From NCBI GenBank assembly GCA_028819955.1, contig JAPPKP010000348.1:1-12756 (forward strand): 12,756 nt of DNA. The letters are read 5' to 3'. The notes beneath the pieces were generated by a model, which saw only the letters and a program-made list of their open reading frames with translations, made no database searches and was not told the origin of the DNA. Within the stretch, counting starts at the first letter, position 1, and every line of letters begins with the position of its first letter. The position numbers were made by a program, and so were the translations under genes. The DNA comes from Rhodospirillaceae bacterium. GTDB taxonomy: Bacteria > Pseudomonadota > Alphaproteobacteria > UBA828. Positions 6,242-12,756 of this stretch are shown here, in pieces.

Positions 6242-7591
6242 ATGGCAATTGGCAACTCTGTCAAGGAGACCGAGCGCTATCTCGACGTGATTGAGCGCTT
6301 CAATCCTGAAATCAATGCGGTCCTGACCACGACCCCGGAGATGGCGCTCGAAATGGCTCATCAGGCCGATAAGGCTGCCGATGACGGCGAGTGGCTTGGG
6401 CTCCTGCACGGCGTGCCGATGCTGACAAAGGACTGCCTCAATGTCGCGGGTACGCGAACGACGTTCGGCTCGGGAATGTATCGGGACAATATCGCCAATT
6501 CGGATTCCGAAGTCGTCCGACGCATCAGGAATTCGGGTCCTGTCTTCCTCGGAAAAACCAATCTGCCCGAGTTTTGCTACGGCGCGACGACTCATAACGT
6601 CCACTACGGCAATTGCTTGAACCCCTGGGATACGACGCGGATACCCGGTGGCTCGAGCGGAGGCACCGCGGCGGCGCTGGCATCCGGCATGTGCCGCATA
6701 GCGTTCGGATCCGACACCGGCGGCTCCGTCCGGGGTCCGTCCGCCCTCTGTGGTATCTCGGGCATTCGCCCCACCGTCGGCCGCATCCCCAACACCAATG
6801 CACTGGCGCTCACGATCCATGCCGACACCATCGGCATGATGGCGCGGACGGTGCCGGACGTCGCGCGGGGCTTTGCCGCGATCGCCGGGTACGACCCCGA
6901 CGACACGCTCAGCGAGGACGTGCCCCTGGAGAACTTTCTGCCGACGCTGCGAGACGGCATCGAGAATACCAGAGTCGGGCTTCCCTCCTCCTATTACTTC
7001 GAGAACTGTGAGCCCGACGTCGTTGCACGCGTCATGGAGGCCTCGAAAGTCATCGAAGCCTGCGGTGCCACGCTGGTCGATATCGACATCGAGGGCGCCG
7101 AAGAGGCGCGGGTCGCCGTGGGTCCCACCTTGCTGGCGATCGACATGGCAGACATGCATCGCGATGGCCTGAAGAATCATCCGGAAGAGTACGGCGATGA
7201 AGTCCTAAGACGCCTCCGTTCCGGCGAACCGTTCAAAGGGACGGACTATGCGAACGCGCTGAGAACTCTGATCCGCTGGAAGCATCAGTTCAAACGCGTC
7301 TTTCAAGAGGTCGACATGTTGCTGACGCCGACGACGCCGATCGTTGCGCCGAAGTGGACTGACGCAGAGGACCTGCAGAAGTCGACCCACCTGATCCTGC
7401 GCAACTGCTTCGGCTTTGGTTACGCGGGCCTGCCCTGTCTCAACGTTCCTGTCGGGCTCGATTCTCAAGGCATGCCGGTCGGCATGCAGCTGACGGGCAA
7501 ATGGTTCCAGGAGCCGCTGTTGTTCCGTGCGGGCGTCGCCTACCAGGAGCGCACCGAGTTTCACAAGCTGAGGCCTAAGCTTTCCGCTTAG
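6242..7591 (+). CDS. Amidase-signature-family amidohydrolase
   Basis: A 449-residue cytoplasmic amide hydrolase of the Ser-cisSer-Lys class. Catalytic Lys is K63 (LTKDCLNVAG); the glycine/serine loop GGSSGG (136-141) supplies cis-Ser S138; the nucleophile is S162 in SDTGGSVRGPSA (157-168). The 24-residue spacing between the serines is typical. FGYAGLPCLNVPVG (391-404) is the usual C-terminal family motif. The family includes GatA, ureidomalonase, allophanate hydrolase and half-amidases, so substrate cannot be assigned. The N-terminus lacks some helix often found in relatives, but an in-frame TAA at 6191-6193 and AAGGGAG (6227-6233) support ATG 6242. No gatB or gatC neighbour is present, arguing against a tRNA amidotransferase role. 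The 259-base gap suggests its own control. It lies between two imidase-like hydrolase genes, so hydrolysis of their half-amide product is a reasonable inference. Confidence 0.93.
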   Translation: MAIGNSVKETERYLDVIERFNPEINAVLTTTPEMALEMAHQADKAADDGEWLGLLHGVPMLTKDCLNVAGTRTTFGSGMYRDNIANSDSEVVRRIRNSGPVFLGKTNLPEFCYGATTHNVHYGNCLNPWDTTRIPGGSSGGTAAALASGMCRIAFGSDTGGSVRGPSALCGISGIRPTVGRIPNTNALALTIHADTIGMMARTVPDVARGFAAIAGYDPDDTLSEDVPLENFLPTLRDGIENTRVGLPSSYYFENCEPDVVARVMEASKVIEACGATLVDIDIEGAEEARVAVGPTLLAIDMADMHRDGLKNHPEEYGDEVLRRLRSGEPFKGTDYANALRTLIRWKHQFKRVFQEVDMLLTPTTPIVAPKWTDAEDLQKSTHLILRNCFGFGYAGLPCLNVPVGLDSQGMPVGMQLTGKWFQEPLLFRAGVAYQERTEFHKLRPKLSA

Positions 7592-7594
7592 GCC
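7572..7594. terminator. Hairpin spanning the amidase stop codon
   Basis: GGCCTAAGC (7572-7580) and GCTTAGGCC (7586-7594) form a perfect nine-pair stem around the five-base loop TTTCC. The stem includes the last amidase codons and its TAG stop (7589-7591). No T-run follows on either strand. It lies between converging genes, so a two-way transcription or RNA 3'-end barrier is likely, but intrinsic termination is not shown. Confidence 0.45.
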
Positions 7595-7613
7595 GTGGCG
7601 CGGCGTGTCGCAC

Positions 7614-7630
7614 GTCCGTCAAAGACGGAC
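7614..7630. terminator. Second hairpin between the converging operons
   Basis: GTCCGTC (7614-7620), loop AAA, GACGGAC (7624-7630): a perfect seven-pair stem six bases beyond the end of the - strand hydrolase gene (7636). With the stem at 7572-7594 it fills most of the 44-base gap between the converging genes. No T-run is present on either side, so its role as a terminator is inferred from position. Confidence 0.45.
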
Positions 7631-7635
7631 CCGCT

Positions 7636-8550
7636 CTATAGCCCGGCCTCCCCACCGACCGTGTTGTCCGATCCGAACGGCACGCGCCTGCGAAAGTCCG
7701 CTGCCATCTCCGCGTGCGTCACCATTCTGACGCCCTGATGTCTGAGGATATGGTCGACGAGCCGCTCCAGCGCCAACATGACGTGAGGCTTGGCCGCAGC
7801 ATCGGGATGGAGCGCCAGGGGGTATATGGCGTAGTCGTGGTTGCGGTAAATCCAGTCGAAGTAGTCGAGCCAGATCTGGCCGATCTCCTGTCCCGTGATC
7901 CAGCCGTGGCTGTTGGGCGCGGTCTTGACGAACATCGTCGGCGGCGCGTCGTCCAGATGCCAGCTAAGGGGGATTTCGACGATGTCGACTTCCTTCCCGG
8001 GAACCCAAGGCTTCATCCAGTCAGCGGCATCTCTCGTATAGTCGATCTTGGTCCAGCTATCTCCGGTCCGCAGGTAATAGGGGAAACAGTCCTCCTCCAT
8101 CATGCTGAACTCGTGCGAGAAGCCGCACTCCAGCAGCAGGTCCACGGTGATGGGGGTGAATTCCGCCCACGGTGTCGCGTAGCCCCTTGGCCTTTCGCCG
8201 GTCAGCGCCTGGCAAAGTTCGATGCTCTTTTCGAGAACGTCCCTCTCCTGCTGGGGGCTCATGGCGAGCGGGTTTTCGTGAGAGTAGCCGTGCACGCCGA
8301 CCTCGTGGCCGTCCTTCGCGATCATCTCGGCCGCTTTCGGGAAGCTTTCGATCGAGTGTCCGGTGATGTGCCACGTCGTCGTGATGTTGTAGCGCCGGAA
8401 GAATTCCAGGAGCCGCGGGACTCCGCGCTTCGCCGCAAAGACGCCTCGCGAAATGTCGCAGGGCGAATCGGCGCCGCCGAACGAGCCGAGCCAAAGGGAT
8501 ACGGCGTCGAAGTGGGGGTTGAAGCAAACCTGGATGTCTTTTTCTGCCAT
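7636..8550 (-). CDS. NodB-fold (CE4) deacetylase-like amidohydrolase, PgdA/cyclic-imide-hydrolase type, copy B
   Basis: A 304-residue paralogue of the product of 3919-4833, about two thirds identical by eye, with one single-residue gap near the N-terminus. It keeps NPHFD (11-15; metal Asp D15), GHSIESFP, HGYSHENP (87-94; metal His H87 and H91), DSWTKIDY, LDDAPPTMFVK and the late HPD, and again has His (H13) in place of the usual motif-1 Asp. It differs in the stretch after RPRGY: TPWAEF replaces copy A's APWWEL, and several residues around 143-158 change, so the two may favour different substrates. No signal peptide is seen. ATG 8550 is preceded nine bases upstream by AGGAG (8560-8564). It is the last gene of the - strand operon, 21 bases behind the permease, so it should be co-expressed with that transporter. 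Substrate is inferred, not shown. Confidence 0.9.
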   Translation of the reverse strand: MAEKDIQVCFNPHFDAVSLWLGSFGGADSPCDISRGVFAAKRGVPRLLEFFRRYNITTTWHITGHSIESFPKAAEMIAKDGHEVGVHGYSHENPLAMSPQQERDVLEKSIELCQALTGERPRGYATPWAEFTPITVDLLLECGFSHEFSMMEEDCFPYYLRTGDSWTKIDYTRDAADWMKPWVPGKEVDIVEIPLSWHLDDAPPTMFVKTAPNSHGWITGQEIGQIWLDYFDWIYRNHDYAIYPLALHPDAAAKPHVMLALERLVDHILRHQGVRMVTHAEMAADFRRRVPFGSDNTVGGEAGL

Positions 8551-8571
8551 CTTTCAGTTCTCCTTTGGCCA

Positions 8572-9597
8572 TCATTCGCCGGCCGCAGTCTGCCCGTCGT
8601 CGCCGGCACGTCGGGTACGCCATATGCGTCGGCGCACGTTGAGTCCGCCCGTTCTGCTCAACTGGGCGAGAGACACGGCAATTATGAGTGCGCCGCCGTA
8701 AAAGAAGCTCTGCACAAACGTGGGCAGTCCGAGGATAGCGAGCCCCGTTATGCCGGTGACGAGGAAATACACGGAGAGGAACGCACCCCACGGATTGAAC
8801 TGACCGGGCATGATCGTGGTGGAGCCGAGAAACGCCGCCGCGAAGGCCGGAAGCAGCATCGTGAGCGCCGACGTGGGGTCGACGCCGCCGGCTGCGCCCG
8901 CATACATGATGCCGGCAACGGCGGCCAACACGCTGCAGGACACGAAAGACAGCGTCCGAACCCGCCCCACCGCTATACCGTTGAGCTTCGAGACTTCCCT
9001 CGACTTACCCACAAACAAATGCTGGCGCCCGATGGGCGTAAATTCGAAGACCAGCCAGACAACCAAGCAAATTCCGACCGCAATGTAGAAGCTGAACGGA
9101 AGACCGCCGATGTCGCGATTCGTTATCAGCACCACCAGCCAGTCGGACAGGCCGGTATAGGAGTTCGAATTGCTGATCCATAAGACAATGCCGGCCAATA
9201 TGGTCCCCATGCCCAGCGTCATGATGAAGCTGTCGATGCCGACGAGGATGCAGAAGAAAGCGTTGACCAGTCCGACCGTGATTGCCATGCCAATGGCAAT
9301 CCCGATCGCCGGCCCGATATCCATGCCGTACCTGATGTTAAGAACGCCGACGATGTTGCTCGACAGTGTCATCACGGCGGCCACCGACAGGTCGTAGTCA
9401 CCGCCCCTAAGCGTGACCACCGTCGCAATGGTCAACACGACAATCGGCGCCGCGGAGGCCAGAATTGAAGTCATCGTCCTCGGAACGAGGAACGCGTTGG
9501 GGGCCATGATGCCGAAAAATATGATGATCGCGATAAAGCACAGCGGCACGGAGAGCCGCCGCAGGAGTTGACCGTAATCGAGGCGTGTCAGCTCCAC
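8572..9597 (-). CDS. CUT2-type ABC permease (single domain, RbsC-like)
   Basis: A 341-residue inner-membrane permease of normal length for RbsC-like proteins, presumably working as a homodimer, unlike the fused permease at 1667-3802. Eight to ten hydrophobic segments run from about residue 16 to 312. Family motifs are GGDYDLSV (65-72), where relatives commonly have GGIDLSV, TPIGR (187-191) in the cytoplasmic loop, and FLGSTTIMPGQFN (256-268). The C-terminal tail is basic (VRRRIWRTRR, 321-330). GTG 9597 is used because no ATG, GTG or TTG lies in frame between it and the ATPase stop 40 bases upstream. I see no good Shine-Dalgarno, so translation may depend on coupling. It follows the ATPase gene and precedes hydrolase copy B. 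Confidence 0.93.
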   Translation of the reverse strand: MELTRLDYGQLLRRLSVPLCFIAIIIFFGIMAPNAFLVPRTMTSILASAAPIVVLTIATVVTLRGGDYDLSVAAVMTLSSNIVGVLNIRYGMDIGPAIGIAIGMAITVGLVNAFFCILVGIDSFIMTLGMGTILAGIVLWISNSNSYTGLSDWLVVLITNRDIGGLPFSFYIAVGICLVVWLVFEFTPIGRQHLFVGKSREVSKLNGIAVGRVRTLSFVSCSVLAAVAGIMYAGAAGGVDPTSALTMLLPAFAAAFLGSTTIMPGQFNPWGAFLSVYFLVTGITGLAILGLPTFVQSFFYGGALIIAVSLAQLSRTGGLNVRRRIWRTRRAGDDGQTAAGE

Positions 9598-9637
9598 GGT
9601 CGCACCATCGCACGCAGGGTGGCTCGGCCTGCCACGC

Positions 9638-11230
9638 TCAAACCCTCGCTTCGACCGGCCGGTTCATGGAGGCCAGGCGCGAGCCCCATTCGTAGCAGGC
9701 TTCGCCAATGGAGCGCTTGTTGACCTCTGCTCCGCTCAGTTCCGCCCGTATGAAGCCTCCGCCGAAGACCAGAACCCGGTCGCAAATTTCTGCCAATTGC
9801 TCCCAGTCGGAGCTCGCGATGAGGACGGTGCCACCCGCCCTCGCGAACTGGTCGAGCAGCTCCAGAATGTCCTCGTGGGCCGCGATGTCGACCGCTTGCG
9901 TCGGCTCGTCGAGCAGGAGCACGCGCTTGCCCGCCGCCAGCCACTTTGCGACCAGCACCTTCTGGCGGTTGCCGCCGCTCAGCGTCTTGAGCAAGGCGTT
10001 CATGGCCGGCGTGATGATTCCGTACCGGGCAACCGTGTCCTTCGCCGCCGCGCCGAGCCTGGGCCGCGAGATCCACGGATTGATGCCAGCGCGCGGCTTG
10101 AGCAGCTGGACGGTGAGATTGTCCGTTACCGAGAGCTCGAGCGCCACACCGGCCTTGTCTCGCTCGAGGGGAACCAGGCCTACTCCCATCCTGACCGCGT
10201 TCTCGGGATTGTGGCGCTTGAGACTTGCACTCACGCCTTCGACCCTGAGCTCCCCGGATGCGTTCTCCTTGAGCCCGAAGAGCGCTTGATTGACATCGGC
10301 GTAGCCGGAGCCGACGAGCCCGGCGAAGCCCACGATTTCGCCCGCCTTCGCCTCGAAGGAAACGCCATCGAGTCCGGACGCGGTCAGATCGGCCGCGCTC
10401 AGGCGAGGCTCCCCGGCCGAACGCGCCTCTCTCGGTCCGGCCTTGTCGAGACTGTGCCCCACGATCATTCGTACGATCTCGGAGGGCTCCGTCGACGCGG
10501 TCTCGACCCTCCCGGCCACTTCGCCATCGCGCAGGACTGTCGCGACGGTTGTGACCTCCATGATCTCGTCCAGGTCGTGGGAGACGAGCATCAACGCATG
10601 GCCGGCTTCGGCAAGCGAGGCAAATGTGCGGTACAGATCCTGCTTTTCGTCCAGGCTCATCGCCGCGGTCGGCTCGTCGAGAATCAACACACGGCGGCCA
10701 TCGGAATCGACGCGGCGGCCACCGGAGTCGGATCCGGATACCTCTCTGACGGCCCTGGCAATGGCGACCAACGCGCGGTCTCCCAAGCTGAGGGTCGAGA
10801 CCGGATCTTCCGGTCGTCGGTCGATCGAGTATCGCTCCAGGACGTCTCTGGTCGCGCGGGCCATCTGCTTCCGCGACTGCTTCCGCCTTCCCGAAGCGAT
10901 CTCGGAGACGAAGAGATTCTCCAGAATCGATATTTCCGGGATGAGGGCCTTGTCCTGATGGACGAAGCTCAGACCGAGGCCGCGCGCTTCCCCCGGCTTG
11001 AGCGGGAAGCTGAGCGGCGAGCCCCACAGCGTCGCGGCCGCCCCGGCGTCCGGCTCGTGGTAGCCTGAGAGAATCTTGATGAGGGTCGACTTGCCCGACC
11101 CGTTCGCGCCGAGCAAGCCGTGAATTTGGCCGGGGATGAGGTCTAAACCAACGTCCTTGAGAACCGTGTTGTTCCCGAAGGTCTTGGATAGACTCTCAAT
11201 CCCCAGCGCGACTTCAGAAGCCGACGTCAC
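9638..11230 (-). CDS. CUT2-type ABC transporter ATP-binding protein with an insertion in NBD1
   Basis: The ATPase subunit of the second importer, 530 residues with two nucleotide-binding domains. NBD1: Walker A GANGSGKST (41-49), weak signature LSLGDRAL (147-154), Walker B LILDEPTAAM (182-191), switch His in LVSHDLDE (215-222). NBD2: degenerate P-loop GLVGSGYAD (304-312), intact LSGGNRQK (417-424), Walker B LLLDEPTQAVD (438-448), and SSD instead of a switch His, as usual for the family. About 15-17 extra residues (about 163-180) lie between the NBD1 signature helix and Walker B and contain the tandem units DSGGRRV/DSDGRRV. GTG 11230 is the start: an in-frame TAG lies at 11258-11260 and no better start occurs between. 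A Shine-Dalgarno is not evident. It follows the binding-protein gene by 41 bases. Substrate is unknown. Confidence 0.94.
   Translation of the reverse strand: MTSASEVALGIESLSKTFGNNTVLKDVGLDLIPGQIHGLLGANGSGKSTLIKILSGYHEPDAGAAATLWGSPLSFPLKPGEARGLGLSFVHQDKALIPEISILENLFVSEIASGRRKQSRKQMARATRDVLERYSIDRRPEDPVSTLSLGDRALVAIARAVREVSGSDSGGRRVDSDGRRVLILDEPTAAMSLDEKQDLYRTFASLAEAGHALMLVSHDLDEIMEVTTVATVLRDGEVAGRVETASTEPSEIVRMIVGHSLDKAGPREARSAGEPRLSAADLTASGLDGVSFEAKAGEIVGFAGLVGSGYADVNQALFGLKENASGELRVEGVSASLKRHNPENAVRMGVGLVPLERDKAGVALELSVTDNLTVQLLKPRAGINPWISRPRLGAAAKDTVARYGIITPAMNALLKTLSGGNRQKVLVAKWLAAGKRVLLLDEPTQAVDIAAHEDILELLDQFARAGGTVLIASSDWEQLAEICDRVLVFGGGFIRAELSGAEVNKRSIGEACYEWGSRLASMNRPVEARV
10689..10730 (-). 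repeat. 21-base tandem duplication inside the ATPase gene
   Basis: Two adjacent 21-base units (10689-10709 and 10710-10730) match at 18 of 21 positions; all three differences are transitions. They encode DSDGRRV and DSGGRRV on the - strand, keep the frame, and lie just before the NBD1 Walker B strand. One of the three differences changes an amino acid (Asp/Gly). Confidence 0.85.
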
Positions 11231-11271
11231 GACCGATGTTCGCGGTCGAGCGTCCCACTAAAAGCCGAGGC

Positions 11272-12420
11272 CTATTCCTCGAGGCCCCAAAGTTTGAAGA
11301 ACCCTTGCCTGACCTTGTCCCCATAGCCGACCGAGTAGGCGGCGGGAGTGCCGGCTTCGGTCACGTTCGACGAGTCCCAGATGCGCATCGGTATCTTCCG
11401 ATCGACCGGCGGGTTCTCTTCGCCGAGCAGGAGCCGCGCGGCCAGGTCAAGGAGCGACAGTCCGATGTGTTCGTTGCTCTCGCCGACATCCATCAGCACG
11501 TAGTCGCCCTTGGCAATCTCATCGAGGACCGATGGCGTGCCCGCATAGGTGACGACATGAACCGTGCCGGGATCCGCCAACTGCCTGAGCACCGGCACGA
11601 TGTAGGGCGTCTCGGGATCATAGAGCGGCAGGATGTAGTTGAGCTCCGGGTCGGCCAGCATCGCGCCCCGCACCGCAGCGGGCACCGTGGTCGCCCATTG
11701 CGCCACGGTCGCATTCGCAATCGAGATTTCACAGTTCGGACAGTACTTTTCCAGCCCGTCCACGATCGCCTTGGTCTGAACCGGCGAACCGGTGATTTCG
11801 TCGGACTTAATGATCAGCACGTGCGCATTGCCCTCTGAGTGCAACGCGGTATACGCCGCTTGCAGAAGGCCGCAGATTTCGTAGGGCGCACCCACCGTCG
11901 CCTCGACATTGGCTGAGATACCCTGCGTGAGACCGGAGGCGTGGGAATCCATGACCTTGATTCCTGCGGCCTTGGCTTCCGCGAGTTGCGGGCCCAGGAG
12001 GCGCGGGTCCGAGCCTCCCGTCAGGTCGATGACCGCAGCGCCATCGGTGATGGCTTGTGCGATCCCCCGCTGATGTTCTGCCAGCGATCCCTGATTCTGC
12101 CAATCCTTGAACTGGAAGCCGATGATTGGCTCGAGCTTGCGGATGCTGGAATAGATGCCCTCGGTAAACGGATTGGCGCTCGTCACCGAGATGCCGTAGA
12201 TCAACTTGCCGCCGAGCGCCGCCTTGATGTCGATGGGGTCTCCCGGCGCCACAAAGTCCGGCTCGCCCCGGTAACTGTTGATCAGCTCCTCGAGCTCGGC
12301 TCTGAGTTCGGGCGTCAGGCTCGACTCTTCAGCCGCGACTCCAGATGAGAACCCAAGTAACGCCAAGGAAGCCGTGAGCAGACCAACGGCAGCTAGTCTG
12401 TTAAGTTTACCATAGTTCAT
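11272..12420 (-). CDS. Periplasmic substrate-binding protein of the second ABC importer (type I PBP, sugar-binding-like)
   Basis: An exported solute receptor of 382 residues, first gene of the - strand operon. The N-terminus is a typical Sec signal: basic MNYGKLNR, hydrophobic LAAVGLLTASLALLGF, and probable cleavage after VAA (28-30). There is no lipobox Cys at that site. The mature part begins with an acidic helical stretch and then the type I PBP opening strand YGISVTSANPFTEG, as in ribose/galactose-type receptors, and shows alternating beta-alpha segments such as AAVIDLTGG, NAHVLIIKSDE and YILPLYDPETPY. CPNC in EKYCPNCEIS could form a disulphide. The frame is open to 12471, but ATG 12420 is preferred: GGGAGGAG (12425-12432) precedes it and the signal peptide starts there. 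The ligand cannot be read from sequence; its partners suggest a small nitrogen compound or a nucleoside/sugar-like one. Confidence 0.92.
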   Translation of the reverse strand: MNYGKLNRLAAVGLLTASLALLGFSSGVAAEESSLTPELRAELEELINSYRGEPDFVAPGDPIDIKAALGGKLIYGISVTSANPFTEGIYSSIRKLEPIIGFQFKDWQNQGSLAEHQRGIAQAITDGAAVIDLTGGSDPRLLGPQLAEAKAAGIKVMDSHASGLTQGISANVEATVGAPYEICGLLQAAYTALHSEGNAHVLIIKSDEITGSPVQTKAIVDGLEKYCPNCEISIANATVAQWATTVPAAVRGAMLADPELNYILPLYDPETPYIVPVLRQLADPGTVHVVTYAGTPSVLDEIAKGDYVLMDVGESNEHIGLSLLDLAARLLLGEENPPVDRKIPMRIWDSSNVTEAGTPAAYSVGYGDKVRQGFFKLWGLEE

Positions 12421-12756
12421 TGCTCTCCTCCCTGATTTTTGGTTCGTCTTGGAAGCAACGATAAGTGGCATCCAGGTTACGCCGCGGCTTGTCTACGGCG
12501 CCACTACAGACACTGGATTGCCATTCGCTTGGAACTTTGGACTACCGGTGAACATCGTGACGTGGTTATCCCACGCGCACTACGCTTGGCCCCCGTCTGA
12601 GTTAACACTACAGCCGGCCTATTGCGCACCTATTTCCATGCACTCCCGCCAGCCCATCAAAATTAGCAGAACCAATTTATCCCTACAAGGAAAGCGGAGT
12701 AGCTCTGTCGGTAACACGGGATATGTCCGGTCCATGTACCAGATGATCTGTCCGGT
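12421..12756. other. Upstream region of the - strand operon; no gene seen
   Basis: No supported coding frame in these 336 bases. Composition is lower in G+C than the genes, especially an A/T-rich patch at 12658-12680, a plausible place for a promoter reading leftwards. The best -35/-10 pair I find there on the - strand, TTGTAG and TAATTT with a 17-base spacer, matches the sigma-70 consensus poorly. CGTGG-TTATC-CCACG (12561-12575) is a small dyad that could be an operator. At the window edge TGTCCGGT occurs twice, at 12724-12731 and 12749-12756. Confidence 0.5.
12425..12432 (-). promoter_or_regulatory. Strong ribosome binding site for the binding-protein gene
   Basis: Read on the - strand, GGGAGGAG lies four bases before ATG 12420 (core GGAGG six bases away). 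It is the best Shine-Dalgarno on this strand, fitting the high expression usual for binding proteins, and it fixes the start at 12420 rather than 12471. Confidence 0.8.

Noticed and set aside
6180..6290. 36-codon + strand open frame overlapping the amidase start, considered as a leader peptide
   Set aside because: No Shine-Dalgarno precedes it, its residues show no attenuator-like run, and it overlaps the amidase start out of frame.
6242..7591. Reading as GatA of the tRNA amidotransferase
   Set aside because: No gatB or gatC neighbour is present, and the gene sits in a transport and hydrolase cluster.
7714..9183. 489-codon + strand open frame over the - strand hydrolase and permease
   Set aside because: The - strand frames here carry intact catalytic and membrane motifs; the + product has none.
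9588..11068. Long open frames on both strands over the second ATPase
   Set aside because: They are low-complexity Arg/Gly-rich or motif-free, while the frame 9638-11230 contains both NBDs.
12421..12471. 17-residue N-terminal extension of the binding protein from an upstream start
   Set aside because: The extension would precede the signal peptide, and a strong Shine-Dalgarno lies directly before ATG 12420.

Overview
The window is GC-rich (roughly two thirds G+C by eye), densely coding and uses GTG as well as ATG starts. It looks like chromosomal or megaplasmid DNA of a high-GC proteobacterium, most likely an alphaproteobacterium. That placement is an inference from composition and gene style; there is no rRNA or other taxonomic marker. 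I see no tRNA, rRNA, CRISPR array or complete mobile element.

Layout. Positions 1-5982 on the + strand hold an operon: possibly the last codons of an upstream gene (2-40), a tandem-domain CUT2-type (ribose/galactose family) ABC ATPase (132-1670), a permease in which two complete RbsC-like halves are fused in one 711-residue chain (1667-3802), a NodB-fold deacetylase/amidohydrolase (3919-4833) and an isopenicillin-N-synthase-type Fe(II)/2-oxoglutarate oxygenase (4924-5982). A 259-base gap rich in symmetric sequence follows, then a + strand amidase-signature enzyme (6242-7591). Facing it on the - strand is a second operon, read from right to left: periplasmic binding protein (11272-12420), ATPase (9638-11230), single-domain permease (8572-9597) and a second NodB-fold hydrolase (7636-8550). 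The last 336 bases hold no gene I can support and probably carry the promoter of the - strand operon.

How the genes may work together. The two operons are versions of one module (ATPase, permease, then hydrolase). The two hydrolases are both 304 residues long and about two thirds identical, and they resemble the Helicobacter PgdA / bacterial cyclic-imide hydrolase branch of carbohydrate esterase family 4 more than classical chitin or peptidoglycan deacetylases. With an amidase between them and an oxygenase beside them, the economical reading is uptake and stepwise breakdown of a small nitrogen compound: ring opening of a cyclic imide or amide by the NodB-fold enzymes, hydrolysis of the resulting half-amide by the amidase, and an oxidative trimming step by the oxygenase. 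This is inference; the substrate cannot be read from the sequence, and both transporters belong to a family whose members mostly carry sugars or nucleosides.

Regulation. No regulator gene lies in the window. Candidate control sites are a 12-base-pair hairpin with a GCAA tetraloop before the first ATPase, hairpins close behind several genes, a near-perfect 20-base dyad after the oxygenase gene, and three copies of an 8-mer that allow alternative pairings ahead of the amidase.
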